Under the pieces are notes generated by a model. That model was not told the DNA's origin. It made no database searches and was given only the letters and a program-made list of their open reading frames with translations. Position numbers and translations under genes: made by a program. DNA of 64,000 nucleotides from Pseudomonas sp. (GTDB lineage: Bacteria > Pseudomonadota > Gammaproteobacteria > Pseudomonadales > Pseudomonadaceae), in assembly GCF_028293835.1 (NCBI RefSeq), contig NZ_JAQGNX010000106.1, positions 1-64,000 of the forward strand. Reading direction: 5' to 3'. Shown in pieces: positions 27,621-37,462 of the stretch; within the stretch, counting starts at the first letter, position 1; each line of letters begins with the position of its first letter.

Positions 27621-30600
27621 ATGACTCGAATGACGCTTACCCGTGATCAACTGCTGGCCAAAACTGGCGTGTTGCTGATCGTCGATCAAATCCAGCCGCC
27701 GTCCGGCCCCGTCGCCAAAGGCGGAACGCCGGTGCTGAAGCCCAAGGAATTGGCGCTGTTTATAGCCATCAACGATGACGGCCAGGTATATGCATTCAAC
27801 GGACACGTCGATTTAGGCACCGGCATTCGCACCTCTTTGGCGCAGATCGTCGCTGAAGAACTGGACCTTAATCTCGACCAGGTGAGCATGGTGCTGGGCG
27901 ACACCAGCAGTGTGCCAAACCAGGGCGCTACCATTGCCAGTGCGACGATTCAGATTTCAGCCATTCCATTGCGTAATGCGGCTGCAGAAGCACGGCGCTT
28001 TCTGCTGGCCCGTGCCGCGCAACGGTTAGGCGTCGGTGTACAGACGTTACGCATGGACGCAGGTGTAGTGAAAGCCCAAGACGGTCGCCAGCTAACCTTT
28101 ACCGAACTGGTGGCCGGCGAACACGATGAACTGATGATCAGCGGCGATGCACCGCTCAAGCGGCTGGAAGAATATCGACTGGTGGGTAAAGGCGCGGCGC
28201 GGGTGGACATCCCAGGCAAGGCCACCGGTGAACTGACCTATGTGCATGACATGCGCTTGCCAGACATGCTGCATGGCCGGGTGATTCGTCCGCCCTATGC
28301 CGGGTTCGACAGCGGCGACTTTGTCGGCAATAGCCTGCTGGAAGTGGACGAATCCTCTATTGCACACATTCCCGGCATCGTTCGTGTTGTGGTGATTCGT
28401 GATTTCATCGGCGTGGTCGCACTGCGCGAAGAACAAGCAGCCAAGGCCGCGTTGGCGCTTAAAGTCACGTGGAAACCATGGAATCACAAGCTGCCGGACA
28501 TGAGCGATATCGCCCAGGCGATTCGCGACAACCCCAGCGTGCAACGGGTGGTCTTCGATCAGGGCAACGTTGAGCAGGCGTTGGATCAAGCCAGCGAACG
28601 CCTGACCCGCACTTATTTATGGCCGTATCAGATTCACGGCTCCATAGGGCCGTCCTGCGGCTTGGCCGATTATCAGGATGAGCAGATTCGGGTGTGGTCC
28701 GGCTCGCAAAATCCGCACCTGTTGCGTGCCGATTTAGCCTGGTTATTGGAGTGCCCGGAAGAGCGCATCGAGATTATTCGCATGGAAGCCGCCGGGTGTT
28801 ATGGGCGTAATTGCGCCGACGACGTGTGTGCTGATGCGCTGCTGTTATCCAGGGCGGTGGGCTTGCCGGTGCGGGTGCAACTGACCCGTGAACAGGAACA
28901 CGCCTGGGAACCCAAAGGCACCGCGCAATTAATGGAAGTCGACGGCGGCATTAATGCTGACGGCAGCGTGGCCGGTTACGATTTCCAGACCAGCTATCCG
29001 TCCAACGGTGCGCCGACCCTGGCGTTGCTGTTGACCGGACGCGTCGAGCCGGTGGCGGCGATGTTCGAAATGGGTGATCGCACCTCGATTCCGCCTTACG
29101 ATTTTGCCCACATGCGCGTGACCATCAACGACATGGCACCTATTGTTCGGGCGTCGTGGATGCGCGGCGTGTCGGCGCTGCCGAACACCTTTGCCCACGA
29201 GTCGTACATTGATGAGCTGGCCTTCGCTGCCGGAGTCGATCCCATCGAGTATCGCCTGCGTTACCTGCATGACGAACGCGCCTCCGAGTTGGTGAGAGCC
29301 ACTGCCGCCCGAGCCGAATGGACGCCGCGCACACAGCCGATGCAGATCCCTGAAGAAAGCAATATTTTGCGCGGCCGGGGCTTTGCCTACGCGCGTTATA
29401 TCCATAGCAAATTCCCCGGCTTCGGCGCGGCATGGGCTGCTTGGGTCGCAGACGTGGCGGTGGATAAAGTCAGCGGCGAAGTGTCGGTGACGCGAGTGGT
29501 CATTGGTCACGACGCGGGCATGATGATCAACCCGGCCGGGGTTCAGCATCAAATTCACGGCAATGTGATTCAGTCCACCAGCCGGGTGCTCAAAGAACGC
29601 GTGACCTTCGAACAGTCCACGGTATCGAGCAAAGAGTGGGGCGGGTATCCGATTCTGACCTTTCCCCAGGTGCCGGAAATCGATGTACTGATGATGCCAC
29701 GTCAAAACGAACCGCCCATGGGCGCGGGTGAATCGGCTGCGGTACCCAGCGCGGCGGCGATTGCCAACGCTATTTACGACGCCACCGGAATTCGGTTTCG
29801 GGAACTGCCGATTACCGCCGAGCGGGTGCTGGCTGCTTTAAAGGGCTCGGCGGAAGCGGCCAACGGCGCGCCGCCGAATTCGCCCAAGGCCAAACGCTCG
29901 AAATGGTTGTTTGGCTCACTGTTTGCTGCGTTCGGTGCGATTCTTGGGGTGGCCGCGACCGCGTTGCCTTGGCGTGCTGAAATCGCACCAATTGCGCCAC
30001 CGGCCGCAGGCACCTGGTCGGCGTCGACCCTGGAGCGAGGGCGTTTGTTGGCAGCGGTCGGCGACTGCGCGGTATGCCACACGACACCTGGCGGCGTGAC
30101 CAATGCCGGTGGACTGGCCATGCAAACGCCATTTGGCACGCTGTACAGCAGCAACATCACTCCCGACCCTGCAACCGGAATCGGCAATTGGTCATACCCG
30201 GCCTTCGAACGCGCCATGCGCGAGGGCATCAGCCGCGACGGAAAGAACCTTTATCCGGCGTTTCCCTACACCGCGTTCAGAAATATCAATGACGCCGACA
30301 TGCAGGCGCTGTACGCCTATTTGATGTCGCAGTCCCCCATCAGCCGGCCGGCCAAAGCCAACGACATGCGGTTTCCGTTCAGCATGCGGCCGTTAATGGC
30401 CGGTTGGAACGCGATGTTTCTGCGCAAGGGCCAAATTCAGCCGCAAGCCCAACGCAGCGAGCAATGGAACCGCGGCGCGTACCTGGTCAACGGTCTCGGT
30501 CACTGCGCTGCCTGCCATTCGCCGCGTAACCTGATGGGCGCAGAGAAGGGCGGTACGTCGTTTCTGGCAGGCGGAACGGTGGACGGTTGGGAGGCGCCAG

Positions 30601-31190
30601 CCCTTAATGGCGTGTCAAAATCGCCAACGCCATGGACTGAAGATCAGTTGTTCAATTACCTGAGCAGTGGCTATTCCGACGCCCATGGCGTGGCGGCTGG
30701 GCCCATGGGGCCGGTGGTCAGCGAATTGGCGAAATTGCCTAAGGCTGATGTCAGAGCCATGGCCGTATATTTGGCCTCGCTGGACGGCACCGCTCAGGCG
30801 CAAACGGCGGCGGTTGCGGAGGTGGTAGCGCAACCCAGCGTCACAGCGGTGTCGTTGAGCAATGGCCGACGGGTGTTCGAAGGTTCATGCCAAGGCTGTC
30901 ACGCCGATGGGCTGGGCCCCAAATTGTTTGGTGTCAGCCCGTCGCTGGCGACCAATACCAATGTGCACAGCGCGCTGCCGGATAATCTACTCAAAGTGAT
31001 TCTGCAAGGCATCGCGACCCCGGCAACGCCGGATTTGGGCTATATGCCGGCCTTTAAAGACAGTCTGTCCAATCTCCAAATCGCTGAACTTGCGGCTTAC
31101 CTGCGCAACCGGTTTGCCCCGGCAGAGCCAGCATGGCAAGGGCTGCCACAAAGCGTCGCGCATCTGAGGGCCAATCCAGGAAGTCATTAA
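27621..31190 (+). CDS. nicB: Nicotinate dehydrogenase, Mo-cofactor/cytochrome c subunit
   Basis: 1,189 residues from ATG 27621, which has GGA at 9-nt spacing (an ATG at 27615 is too close). Residues ~1-745 form the xanthine-dehydrogenase-like molybdopterin region (for example GHVDLGTGIRTSLAQIVAEE and PMGAGESAAVPSAAAIANAI). A hydrophobic segment follows at ~762-785 (LFGSLFAAFGAILGVAAT). Then come three c-type haem sites CxxCH at C816, C962 and C1090. Electrons thus leave to the respiratory chain, not to NAD, as in P. putida NicB. The haem part would face the periplasm, so the hydrophobic segment is a likely membrane span. Confidence 0.95.
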   Translation: MTRMTLTRDQLLAKTGVLLIVDQIQPPSGPVAKGGTPVLKPKELALFIAINDDGQVYAFNGHVDLGTGIRTSLAQIVAEELDLNLDQVSMVLGDTSSVPNQGATIASATIQISAIPLRNAAAEARRFLLARAAQRLGVGVQTLRMDAGVVKAQDGRQLTFTELVAGEHDELMISGDAPLKRLEEYRLVGKGAARVDIPGKATGELTYVHDMRLPDMLHGRVIRPPYAGFDSGDFVGNSLLEVDESSIAHIPGIVRVVVIRDFIGVVALREEQAAKAALALKVTWKPWNHKLPDMSDIAQAIRDNPSVQRVVFDQGNVEQALDQASERLTRTYLWPYQIHGSIGPSCGLADYQDEQIRVWSGSQNPHLLRADLAWLLECPEERIEIIRMEAAGCYGRNCADDVCADALLLSRAVGLPVRVQLTREQEHAWEPKGTAQLMEVDGGINADGSVAGYDFQTSYPSNGAPTLALLLTGRVEPVAAMFEMGDRTSIPPYDFAHMRVTINDMAPIVRASWMRGVSALPNTFAHESYIDELAFAAGVDPIEYRLRYLHDERASELVRATAARAEWTPRTQPMQIPEESNILRGRGFAYARYIHSKFPGFGAAWAAWVADVAVDKVSGEVSVTRVVIGHDAGMMINPAGVQHQIHGNVIQSTSRVLKERVTFEQSTVSSKEWGGYPILTFPQVPEIDVLMMPRQNEPPMGAGESAAVPSAAAIANAIYDATGIRFRELPITAERVLAALKGSAEAANGAPPNSPKAKRSKWLFGSLFAAFGAILGVAATALPWRAEIAPIAPPAAGTWSASTLERGRLLAAVGDCAVCHTTPGGVTNAGGLAMQTPFGTLYSSNITPDPATGIGNWSYPAFERAMREGISRDGKNLYPAFPYTAFRNINDADMQALYAYLMSQSPISRPAKANDMRFPFSMRPLMAGWNAMFLRKGQIQPQAQRSEQWNRGAYLVNGLGHCAACHSPRNLMGAEKGGTSFLAGGTVDGWEAPALNGVSKSPTPWTEDQLFNYLSSGYSDAHGVAAGPMGPVVSELAKLPKADVRAMAVYLASLDGTAQAQTAAVAEVVAQPSVTAVSLSNGRRVFEGSCQGCHADGLGPKLFGVSPSLATNTNVHSALPDNLLKVILQGIATPATPDLGYMPAFKDSLSNLQIAELAAYLRNRFAPAEPAWQGLPQSVAHLRANPGSH

Positions 31191-31199
31191 CGCAATATC

Positions 31200-31281
31200 T
31201 GTAATTGGAGCCAGGTTAGTGGCGAGAGGCTTAACGCGGTCCGCAGGACACAACGTCTCGCCAACGAGTTGGCTCCTACAG
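31200..31281. repeat. REP pair
   Basis: TGTAATTGGAGCCAGGTTAG (degenerate left arm) and CTCGCCAACGAGTTGGCTCC followed by TACAG (right arm) between convergent nicB and nicS. Confidence 0.75.
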
Positions 31282-31296
31282 ATCCCAGCGCCAGCA

Positions 31297-31947
31297 TCAC
31301 AGCTCGGGTGCTGTTATCGACACACCCCTGATCACCAGGTCGCTGATAAACGCCAGCCAATCTTGCCGTGGGCGTTTTTGCGCGAGGTCTTCCCCAAGAA
31401 AGGAGGAGAGGGTGTGTACGTTGGAATTATAGAAATAGCACAGTGACGCGATCATCAAGTACGCGTGTTTGATGTCGATATCAGGACGGAACAGCCCTTG
31501 TTGTTGTCCCGCTTCGATGATCGGCCTCAGCACACCCACCGCCTCGCCGGACAAGCGTTGCAGCTCGCTCGACTGCTTGGCGTGCTTGCCCTTGTGCAGA
31601 TTTTCAATTGTGAGGATGGCGACGAACTCAGGGTTGTCCACATAGTAATGCCAAACGAACTCAACCAACTCGCGCAGGGTTTGCACGGGGGTAGACGGGT
31701 CCAGGCGCAGCAGACTTTCGGCGTGGTTGAACCGTTCGTAGGTGTGTTCCAGCACCCGAATGAACAATTTCTCTTTACTGGCGAAGTAGTAATAAATCAT
31801 CCGGTCATTGGAGCCGGCTTCGCTGGAGATCTGTTCGATTCGGCCACCAGAATAACCGTCCCGGGTGAATACCTTGACCGCTGCTTCCAGGATGCGCGCT
31901 TTGGTCTGGTCCGCCTGCTGAGCCCTGATGCCTGTTTTTTTGTTCAC
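31297..31947 (-). CDS. nicS: TetR-family repressor of nicAB
   Basis: 216 residues from GTG 31947; no ATG fits, and an upstream start would run into pssA. HTH at ~30-55: IEQISSEAGSNDRMIYYYFA then SKEKLF. The C-terminal part is the TetR_C ligand domain. In P. putida NicS controls nicAB in response to nicotinate. It ends facing nicB and starts 17 nt after the pssA stop, so it may be transcribed from the pssA promoter too. Confidence 0.85.
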   Translation of the reverse strand: MNKKTGIRAQQADQTKARILEAAVKVFTRDGYSGGRIEQISSEAGSNDRMIYYYFASKEKLFIRVLEHTYERFNHAESLLRLDPSTPVQTLRELVEFVWHYYVDNPEFVAILTIENLHKGKHAKQSSELQRLSGEAVGVLRPIIEAGQQQGLFRPDIDIKHAYLMIASLCYFYNSNVHTLSSFLGEDLAQKRPRQDWLAFISDLVIRGVSITAPEL

Positions 31948-31963
31948 GCGGTCGTCTCGACAG

Positions 31964-33307
31964 TTAAAGGATGCGGTACAGCAGACGTTCGATGCGCACA
32001 CGGCTGACCCGACGCAGGAACGTACGCACTGCAATAGGGTATTCGCTGAGGGTGTCCAGTTCGTCGTACTTGCCGACGCGAAATGTATTGCGCATTAACT
32101 GAGCCAATTCAGCTGCACGCGGCTCGGTCCATTCGGCCTTGGGGTCATCTATCAACAGGGCGTTTTCCAAGTCCAGTTGAAAAGCGCGGGGATTGAGGTT
32201 GTTGCCGGTCAACAACGTATAACGATCGTCGGACCATAGACCCTTCAGGTGAAACGTATTGTCACCGTCTTTCCACAAATGCAGGTTTAACTGGTGCCTG
32301 GCAATGGATTGCTGATGCTTGCGGGCGAATTTCCGCAGGCTGATTTCATACAAGTACGGCAGGGCGGCGATGACCTTGAACGGTTCATCGGGCGGGATGA
32401 AAAAATCATTGGCGGTCTTGTCGCCGATAATGATGTCGATCTTCACTCCACGCTTGAGGGCGCGGTTGAGTTCCCGAGTAACCACCACGGGCAGGTTGAA
32501 ATACGGCGTGCACAGGGTCAACTGGGTTTGGCTGGCAGCAATCAGCTCACAAATCGTGCGGCTGAGGGGGTTTTTGTTACCCACGCCCAATAACGGAATG
32601 ATGCGCAAACCACTGGCGTTGTCGGTGCCGTCACGGGTGTCATACGATGCACGTTTAAGGTCACTGCGAAACGCCCTGATTTCACCGCGCAGGCTTCGCG
32701 ACGTAGGCGGCGAGGGCAAGTCAAGACGATGCACGGCTTTAGAGGTCAGCACGTCCGTCTGCACCATGTGCTGCATCGAGTCGGCCAGCGCCTTGTTTTG
32801 TAACAGGTGATATCGATCCAGACGGTACTTATCAAATTTATGCAGGTAAACGTTGTTGATGCTGGCGCCGCTGTAAATGACACAATCGTCGATCACGATG
32901 CCCTTGAGGTGCAAAACGCCAAATAGCTCACGAGTCTGCACTGGCACGCCATAAATCGGCACTTCGACATCGTGCTCAAGGTTTTGCGCTTGGTACCATG
33001 TCGAGTTGCCGGGCTGCTTGCCTGCACCGATCAAACCACGCTGCGCCCGGAACCAATCCACCAACACCACTACATCCAATGCTGGGCGCGACGCTTTAGC
33101 CGCGTATAAGGCGTCAAGAATTTCCTGACCGGCTTCGTCCTGCTGCAAGTACAACGCAACCACGTAGATCCGCTGGGTGGCCGACGCAATCTTTTCCAAC
33201 AGGCAGCGGCGATAGTCGATGGCACTGGGCAAAAGCGTCATGGCGTCGGCTGACGAGGGAAAACCACGAAGGGCAGGAAGAATGGAGCGTCTGAAAGTGG
33301 AGCGCAT
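31964..33307 (-). CDS. pssA: CDP-diacylglycerol-serine O-phosphatidyltransferase, PLD type
   Basis: 447 residues, very similar in layout to E. coli PssA (451). LLEKIASATQRIYVVALYLQ near the start, then two HKD motifs: VLHLKGIVIDDCVIYSGASI and FHLKGLWSDDRYTLLTGNNL. KIDIIIGDKTANDF and PYLYEISLRKF are also conserved. It makes phosphatidylserine, the precursor of phosphatidylethanolamine, at the inner face of the membrane. The C-terminus is basic (RRVSRVRIERLLYRIL), fitting peripheral membrane binding. Confidence 0.93.
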   Translation of the reverse strand: MRSTFRRSILPALRGFPSSADAMTLLPSAIDYRRCLLEKIASATQRIYVVALYLQQDEAGQEILDALYAAKASRPALDVVVLVDWFRAQRGLIGAGKQPGNSTWYQAQNLEHDVEVPIYGVPVQTRELFGVLHLKGIVIDDCVIYSGASINNVYLHKFDKYRLDRYHLLQNKALADSMQHMVQTDVLTSKAVHRLDLPSPPTSRSLRGEIRAFRSDLKRASYDTRDGTDNASGLRIIPLLGVGNKNPLSRTICELIAASQTQLTLCTPYFNLPVVVTRELNRALKRGVKIDIIIGDKTANDFFIPPDEPFKVIAALPYLYEISLRKFARKHQQSIARHQLNLHLWKDGDNTFHLKGLWSDDRYTLLTGNNLNPRAFQLDLENALLIDDPKAEWTEPRAAELAQLMRNTFRVGKYDELDTLSEYPIAVRTFLRRVSRVRIERLLYRIL

Positions 33308-33574
33308 AAGCCTCTCGTAGCAATAATCGGACAGTTCAGGAGCTTACACCAGAGCGCCGGGTTACGTGGATGTCCACGATAAGGCAATGTTTTAGCTTCC
33401 AGGCGTCAATATCGTCGGCGCAGAATGTGCCTCAGCTACGCTGTTGAACATCTACGAGTCTGTTGTTGTTTATTTTTTTGAAGGCACTGCCTTTTATAGA
33501 CTCGGCTCACAGGCTGTAAGTGTCATTGAAGTAATGTTGGTGTACGCTCGATACGTCTAAAACAAGGGTGGAAG

Positions 33575-35110
33575 TTGTTGAATTCCCAAAATGACGACAG
33601 CAGAGTAGATCTTGCACAGCCGACTAAAAGAGCGCCAGTTTTATGGCTGGCAGTCATTGCGATTTTTTTCGTTTGTGTATCGATTGTGACGTTTAACGTC
33701 TGGCAATTGGAACACGCCAAAGAGCATGAACTGCACCAGGCTGAGATCTCGACCTCTAACCTGTCGAAGTCTTTGGCGCAGCAAGCCGAAGATACGTTTG
33801 ATGAAGCCGATGTCATTCTTGTGGATCTGGTTGAACGGATACAACACGATGGCCGAGGACCGGCTCAGGTTGATCGCCTGGAAAGTCTGTTAGCCCAGCA
33901 TGTGCTGGAGACCCACCAGCTGCAGGGCGTGTTTTTTTATGACCGCACGGGCAGTTGGATTGTCAGTTCGTTCGGCATCAAGCCACCCAACGCTAATAAC
34001 GCCGACCGCGAATATTTCCAATACCACGAGCAAAACGTCAATCTGGGTCCGCATATAGGCAAAGCAGTACGCAGCCGAACGACCAATGCCTGGATTATTC
34101 CCATCTCCCGGCGGGTGAATGATGCTCAGGGCAATTTCGACGGCGTGGTGTTGGCCACGGTGAGCATGACGTATTTCGACCAGTTTTTTGACAGCTTTAA
34201 CATGGATGACAAGGGTGCAATCTTTCTCGCAATGACCGATGGCACGGTCTTGGCACGTCGGCCATTCACCGATGATGTTATTGGAAAGTCACTGGTCAAA
34301 GGCGCAGTGTTTACCGAATACTTACCCAAGGCTATGTCTGGCACGGCGATGGTGACGTCAATCATTGACCATGTTTCGCGACTCTATGGTTATCGCCAAC
34401 TGGCAAAATATCCCCTGGTAGTCGCCGCAGCGATTTCTGAAGAGTCGCTGCTGCAAGAGTGGCGAGCCAACTCGTTTAAATCGATCATTATTCTCGTTAG
34501 CGCCGTGATTGCTAATATCCTGTTCGGCATTCTGTTGATTCAACAGATCCGATTCGGCCTAAAGGCTGAAGCCAGGATGCGCGTCGCCCAAAGCTCGTTG
34601 GAAAAACTGGCGTTGCAGGACAGCATGACCGGCCTGTCCAACCGGCGGCATTTTGAAAGGGTGTTGAATATAGAGTTTCGGCGCAGCGGACGGAACAAAA
34701 CGCCGTTAAGCCTTATCATGCTCGATATCGATTTTTTCAAAAGTTTCAACGATGCCTACGGCCATTTCGCTGGGGACCAATGCATCGTGGCGGTCGCCGA
34801 TGCGCTGCGTGCGTGTCTTAATCGAGCGGGCGATCTTGCGGTGAGGTACGGTGGCGAAGAAATGGCCATCTTCTTGCCGGACAATGATGACGAGGGCGCA
34901 TTTGCCTTGGCTGAAAAAATACGCCTCTCGATCGTCGCCAGGCAAATACCTCACGCTGACAATCCGTTGGGCGTCGTCACGGTCAGTCTCGGTTGTTACA
35001 CCTGTGTACCGGGTGAGCAGAATACCATCGAGACGTTGATACAATGCGCCGATGCGGCGTTGTATTCGGCGAAAAAGGCCGGTAGAAACATGAGCGTAAC
35101 TTACAAGTAA
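33575..35110 (+). CDS. Membrane diguanylate cyclase with periplasmic Cache-like sensor
   Basis: 511 residues. TM1 at ~22-44 (LWLAVIAIFFVCVSIVTFNV), a ~250-residue periplasmic sensor of the double-Cache kind (FFYDRTGSWIVSSFG, NADREYFQYHEQN, GAIFLAMTDGTVLARRPF), TM2 at ~290-312, and a C-terminal GGDEF domain with active site RYGGEEM. GGEEF-type sites remain catalytic in the family, so it probably makes c-di-GMP. The start is a TTG at 33575 (or 33578) after AAGGGTGGAAG; no ATG fits. A second cyclase gene follows 42 nt later on the same strand. Confidence 0.88.
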   Translation: MLNSQNDDSRVDLAQPTKRAPVLWLAVIAIFFVCVSIVTFNVWQLEHAKEHELHQAEISTSNLSKSLAQQAEDTFDEADVILVDLVERIQHDGRGPAQVDRLESLLAQHVLETHQLQGVFFYDRTGSWIVSSFGIKPPNANNADREYFQYHEQNVNLGPHIGKAVRSRTTNAWIIPISRRVNDAQGNFDGVVLATVSMTYFDQFFDSFNMDDKGAIFLAMTDGTVLARRPFTDDVIGKSLVKGAVFTEYLPKAMSGTAMVTSIIDHVSRLYGYRQLAKYPLVVAAAISEESLLQEWRANSFKSIIILVSAVIANILFGILLIQQIRFGLKAEARMRVAQSSLEKLALQDSMTGLSNRRHFERVLNIEFRRSGRNKTPLSLIMLDIDFFKSFNDAYGHFAGDQCIVAVADALRACLNRAGDLAVRYGGEEMAIFLPDNDDEGAFALAEKIRLSIVARQIPHADNPLGVVTVSLGCYTCVPGEQNTIETLIQCADAALYSAKKAGRNMSVTYK

Positions 35111-35152
35111 GACGGTGCCCGATCAAGGGTACGAATCAGGAGTCTGAACCCT

Positions 35153-36226
35153 ATGCAAAAGCCTGGCGGAAACGGACTTTCACTTACCAAGCGGCTTTTT
35201 AAATCGCGAGCGCTGGGGTCGGCCCTCGGTTTTCTGTGCATTGCTGTCGCCATGTATCCGCAGCATCCGCCTTTTTGGCTGTGGTTGCTAATGATCGTTA
35301 ACGGCTTCATTTGGCCAATGATTGCGTTTCTGTGTTCGCGACGCTCACAGTCCCCATTGAAAGCTGAACAGCGCAATCTACTGCTGGACTCGTTTTTCTG
35401 CGGTTTTTGGGTGGGGGCCATGCAGTTCAATACGCTACCCAGTGCCACCACGCTGTCGATGATGGGCATGAACAATATTGCCTTGGGTGGAGTGCGTCTC
35501 CTGCTGGCCGGATGGGTCACCCAAGGGTTGGGTTTGGCCGTTTCCATGCTGCTGTTTCCCTTGGTCTTCAGGCCTGAAACCAGCAGCGTGCAAATGTATG
35601 CCTGCGTGCCGCTGTTAGCGATTTATCCGTTGATGCTGGGGTGGATCGCCTACAAACAGAATCACATGCTCAGAGGCCATAAGCGCGCCCTGTTGGCCCT
35701 CAGCAAAACCGACAGCTTGTCCGGCCTGTTGAATCACGGTGCCTGGAAGGACCATCTGGACATTGAGTTTCAGGGTTGCGCACTGGCGCAGCAGGGCGGC
35801 GCCATTGCCTTGATTGACATTGATCACTTCAAAACCATCAATGATACCTACGGTCATGTGGTCGGTGACAATGTGCTTCGACATTTAAGCAAAGTGCTCA
35901 ACCAGAACCTGCGCTCGTCAGACTTGGCCGGGCGTTACGGCGGCGATGAGTTTTGTGTGATTCTACCTAACACGGCGTTGGTGACTGCGGCCGAGATCAT
36001 GGACCGGCTGCGCGACACCTTCAGTGCAACCCATTACGAGCTGGAGCCACTGATGAAAGTGACGCTCAGCGTCGGCCTCGCGGCCTACAGCCCGCTGCAT
36101 GTGGATGCGACGGGCTGGTTGAATGACGCCGACAGGGCCTTGTATGGTGCGAAAAGTACCGGACGCAACCGGGTCAGTTGCATCGTGGAGGGGGCTTTCC
36201 ATCCTGTCGTGCGCGACCCGGCCTAG
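35153..36226 (+). CDS. Diguanylate cyclase with MASE2-like membrane domain
   Basis: 357 residues. The N-terminal ~170 residues hold five or six TM helices (ALGFLCIAVAMYPQH, LWLLMIVNGFIWPMIAFLCS, then SFFCGFWVGAM), as in MASE2 of AdrA/DgcC-type cyclases. The GGDEF domain follows with RYGGDEFCV intact. Likely role: c-di-GMP synthesis, perhaps for cellulose or biofilm control. It lies right after another cyclase gene and converges with glpQ, 7 nt apart. Confidence 0.88.
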   Translation: MQKPGGNGLSLTKRLFKSRALGSALGFLCIAVAMYPQHPPFWLWLLMIVNGFIWPMIAFLCSRRSQSPLKAEQRNLLLDSFFCGFWVGAMQFNTLPSATTLSMMGMNNIALGGVRLLLAGWVTQGLGLAVSMLLFPLVFRPETSSVQMYACVPLLAIYPLMLGWIAYKQNHMLRGHKRALLALSKTDSLSGLLNHGAWKDHLDIEFQGCALAQQGGAIALIDIDHFKTINDTYGHVVGDNVLRHLSKVLNQNLRSSDLAGRYGGDEFCVILPNTALVTAAEIMDRLRDTFSATHYELEPLMKVTLSVGLAAYSPLHVDATGWLNDADRALYGAKSTGRNRVSCIVEGAFHPVVRDPA

Positions 36227-36233
36227 CAGTGGT

Positions 36234-37370
36234 TCAGTAGCCGTTTTTACGCAACAGCGTGTCGATGCTTTCCTTTGACGGGCGCCCATAGAACTTCAGC
36301 AGTTGCGCCGCGCGGTTGGTGAAAAAACCGTCGGCGCCACGCGCGCTCAGCGTTTTGTAATCTTCGGCGTCATCAACGGTATACGGGTGAATAACCAAGC
36401 CGCGGTCATGGGCCATTTTCGTCATCCACGGCTTGACCATGTCCATGTAGCTTTGGTCGCCGCCGTGCTTGAGTACAGCCGCTGGACCAATACCCGATGC
36501 ACCATGATCTTTGGCCCAATCCATCCATGCGGCGAATTCCCCTTGGGACTTCACTTCGCGTCCGGCGTAGAAAGCCGCTTTGTCTTTAGCGCCGGAGGCC
36601 TCGAACTTCACGTTTGAGCTGGCTTCCATGTAGCCGTCACCGATCCACAACAACAGCACTTTAGGCACCTGCGGCATGCTTTTGTGCAACAGCTCCAGGC
36701 TAGGTTTTTCGAAGGTCTGCAACACTACCCGTCCCGGCGTGTTGGCGACATTAACCTTGCCCTTGGCCGCTGTCTTTGCCGGGTGTTGGTCGAGCCAGCC
36801 ACGTTTGGCCAATACTGCCTGCAAATCGGCTTCTACCCCTGGAAATTGCGCCGGGACCTTGGTTTCGATATACAGTCCCGGCTTGTTTTCGCCCTCCTCA
36901 GCGATGTCGATGACTTCATTGAGGGTCAAAATTTTTAGCCCGACATAACTGCTGCGGGCCCGGGCGGGATAAGCCGCGTTAAACCAGGAACCAGCATCAA
37001 GGCGCTTGAGTTCTTCCAGGGTGAAACTGCTGATGGGGTCTTTGATTCGGTCTGGATAAACCTGGGCGATGTTGGTGGTACGCCCGAGGGTGTCGTCGTG
37101 CAGGGCGATCAACACGCCATCTTTGGTGCGCTGGATGTCCATTTCCAGATAGTCAGCGCCCAAGTCGCGAGCCAGCGCATACGAAGGGATCGTCTCTTCC
37201 GGCGCATCGAACGACGCACCGCGATGGCCGATGACCGCAGGCCAGGGCACGCCGATTTTTGCCGCAAGGGCCTTGCCAGGCTGCTCTGCAGCCAAAGATG
37301 TTTGGCTTAAAAGAAGGGCGCTGGCCACTAGCGTCAGGTGCCCGAGGATTTTCGGAATTCGATTGAGCAT
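36234..37370 (-). CDS. glpQ: Periplasmic glycerophosphodiester phosphodiesterase
   Basis: 378 residues with a signal peptide of ~27 residues (LVASALLLSQTSLAAEQP). GHRGASFDAPEETIPSYALA and DYLEMDIQRTKDGVLIALHD are the catalytic GDPD signatures (His, Glu-x-Asp, His-Asp). It hydrolyses glycerophosphodiesters from phospholipid headgroups to glycerol-3-phosphate and an alcohol. No glpT or other glycerol gene is adjacent. The lipid theme is shared with pssA nearby. Confidence 0.92.
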   Translation of the reverse strand: MLNRIPKILGHLTLVASALLLSQTSLAAEQPGKALAAKIGVPWPAVIGHRGASFDAPEETIPSYALARDLGADYLEMDIQRTKDGVLIALHDDTLGRTTNIAQVYPDRIKDPISSFTLEELKRLDAGSWFNAAYPARARSSYVGLKILTLNEVIDIAEEGENKPGLYIETKVPAQFPGVEADLQAVLAKRGWLDQHPAKTAAKGKVNVANTPGRVVLQTFEKPSLELLHKSMPQVPKVLLLWIGDGYMEASSNVKFEASGAKDKAAFYAGREVKSQGEFAAWMDWAKDHGASGIGPAAVLKHGGDQSYMDMVKPWMTKMAHDRGLVIHPYTVDDAEDYKTLSARGADGFFTNRAAQLLKFYGRPSKESIDTLLRKNGY

Positions 37371-37462
37371 CGTTGATCTTCCTTATCAGTAATCAGACAT
37401 TCGCGACTGCACTGTAGCAAGTTGCCCATGACGGATTGGCTAAGGCGTTCAAACGAAGCGAT

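Noticed and set aside
28929..29705. 258-codon open frame antisense to nicB
   Set aside because: Shadow of the conserved molybdopterin domain of nicB.
31948..32034. N-terminal extension of NicS
   Set aside because: The added residues overlap pssA and are unlike TetR proteins; GTG 31947 gives the proper start.
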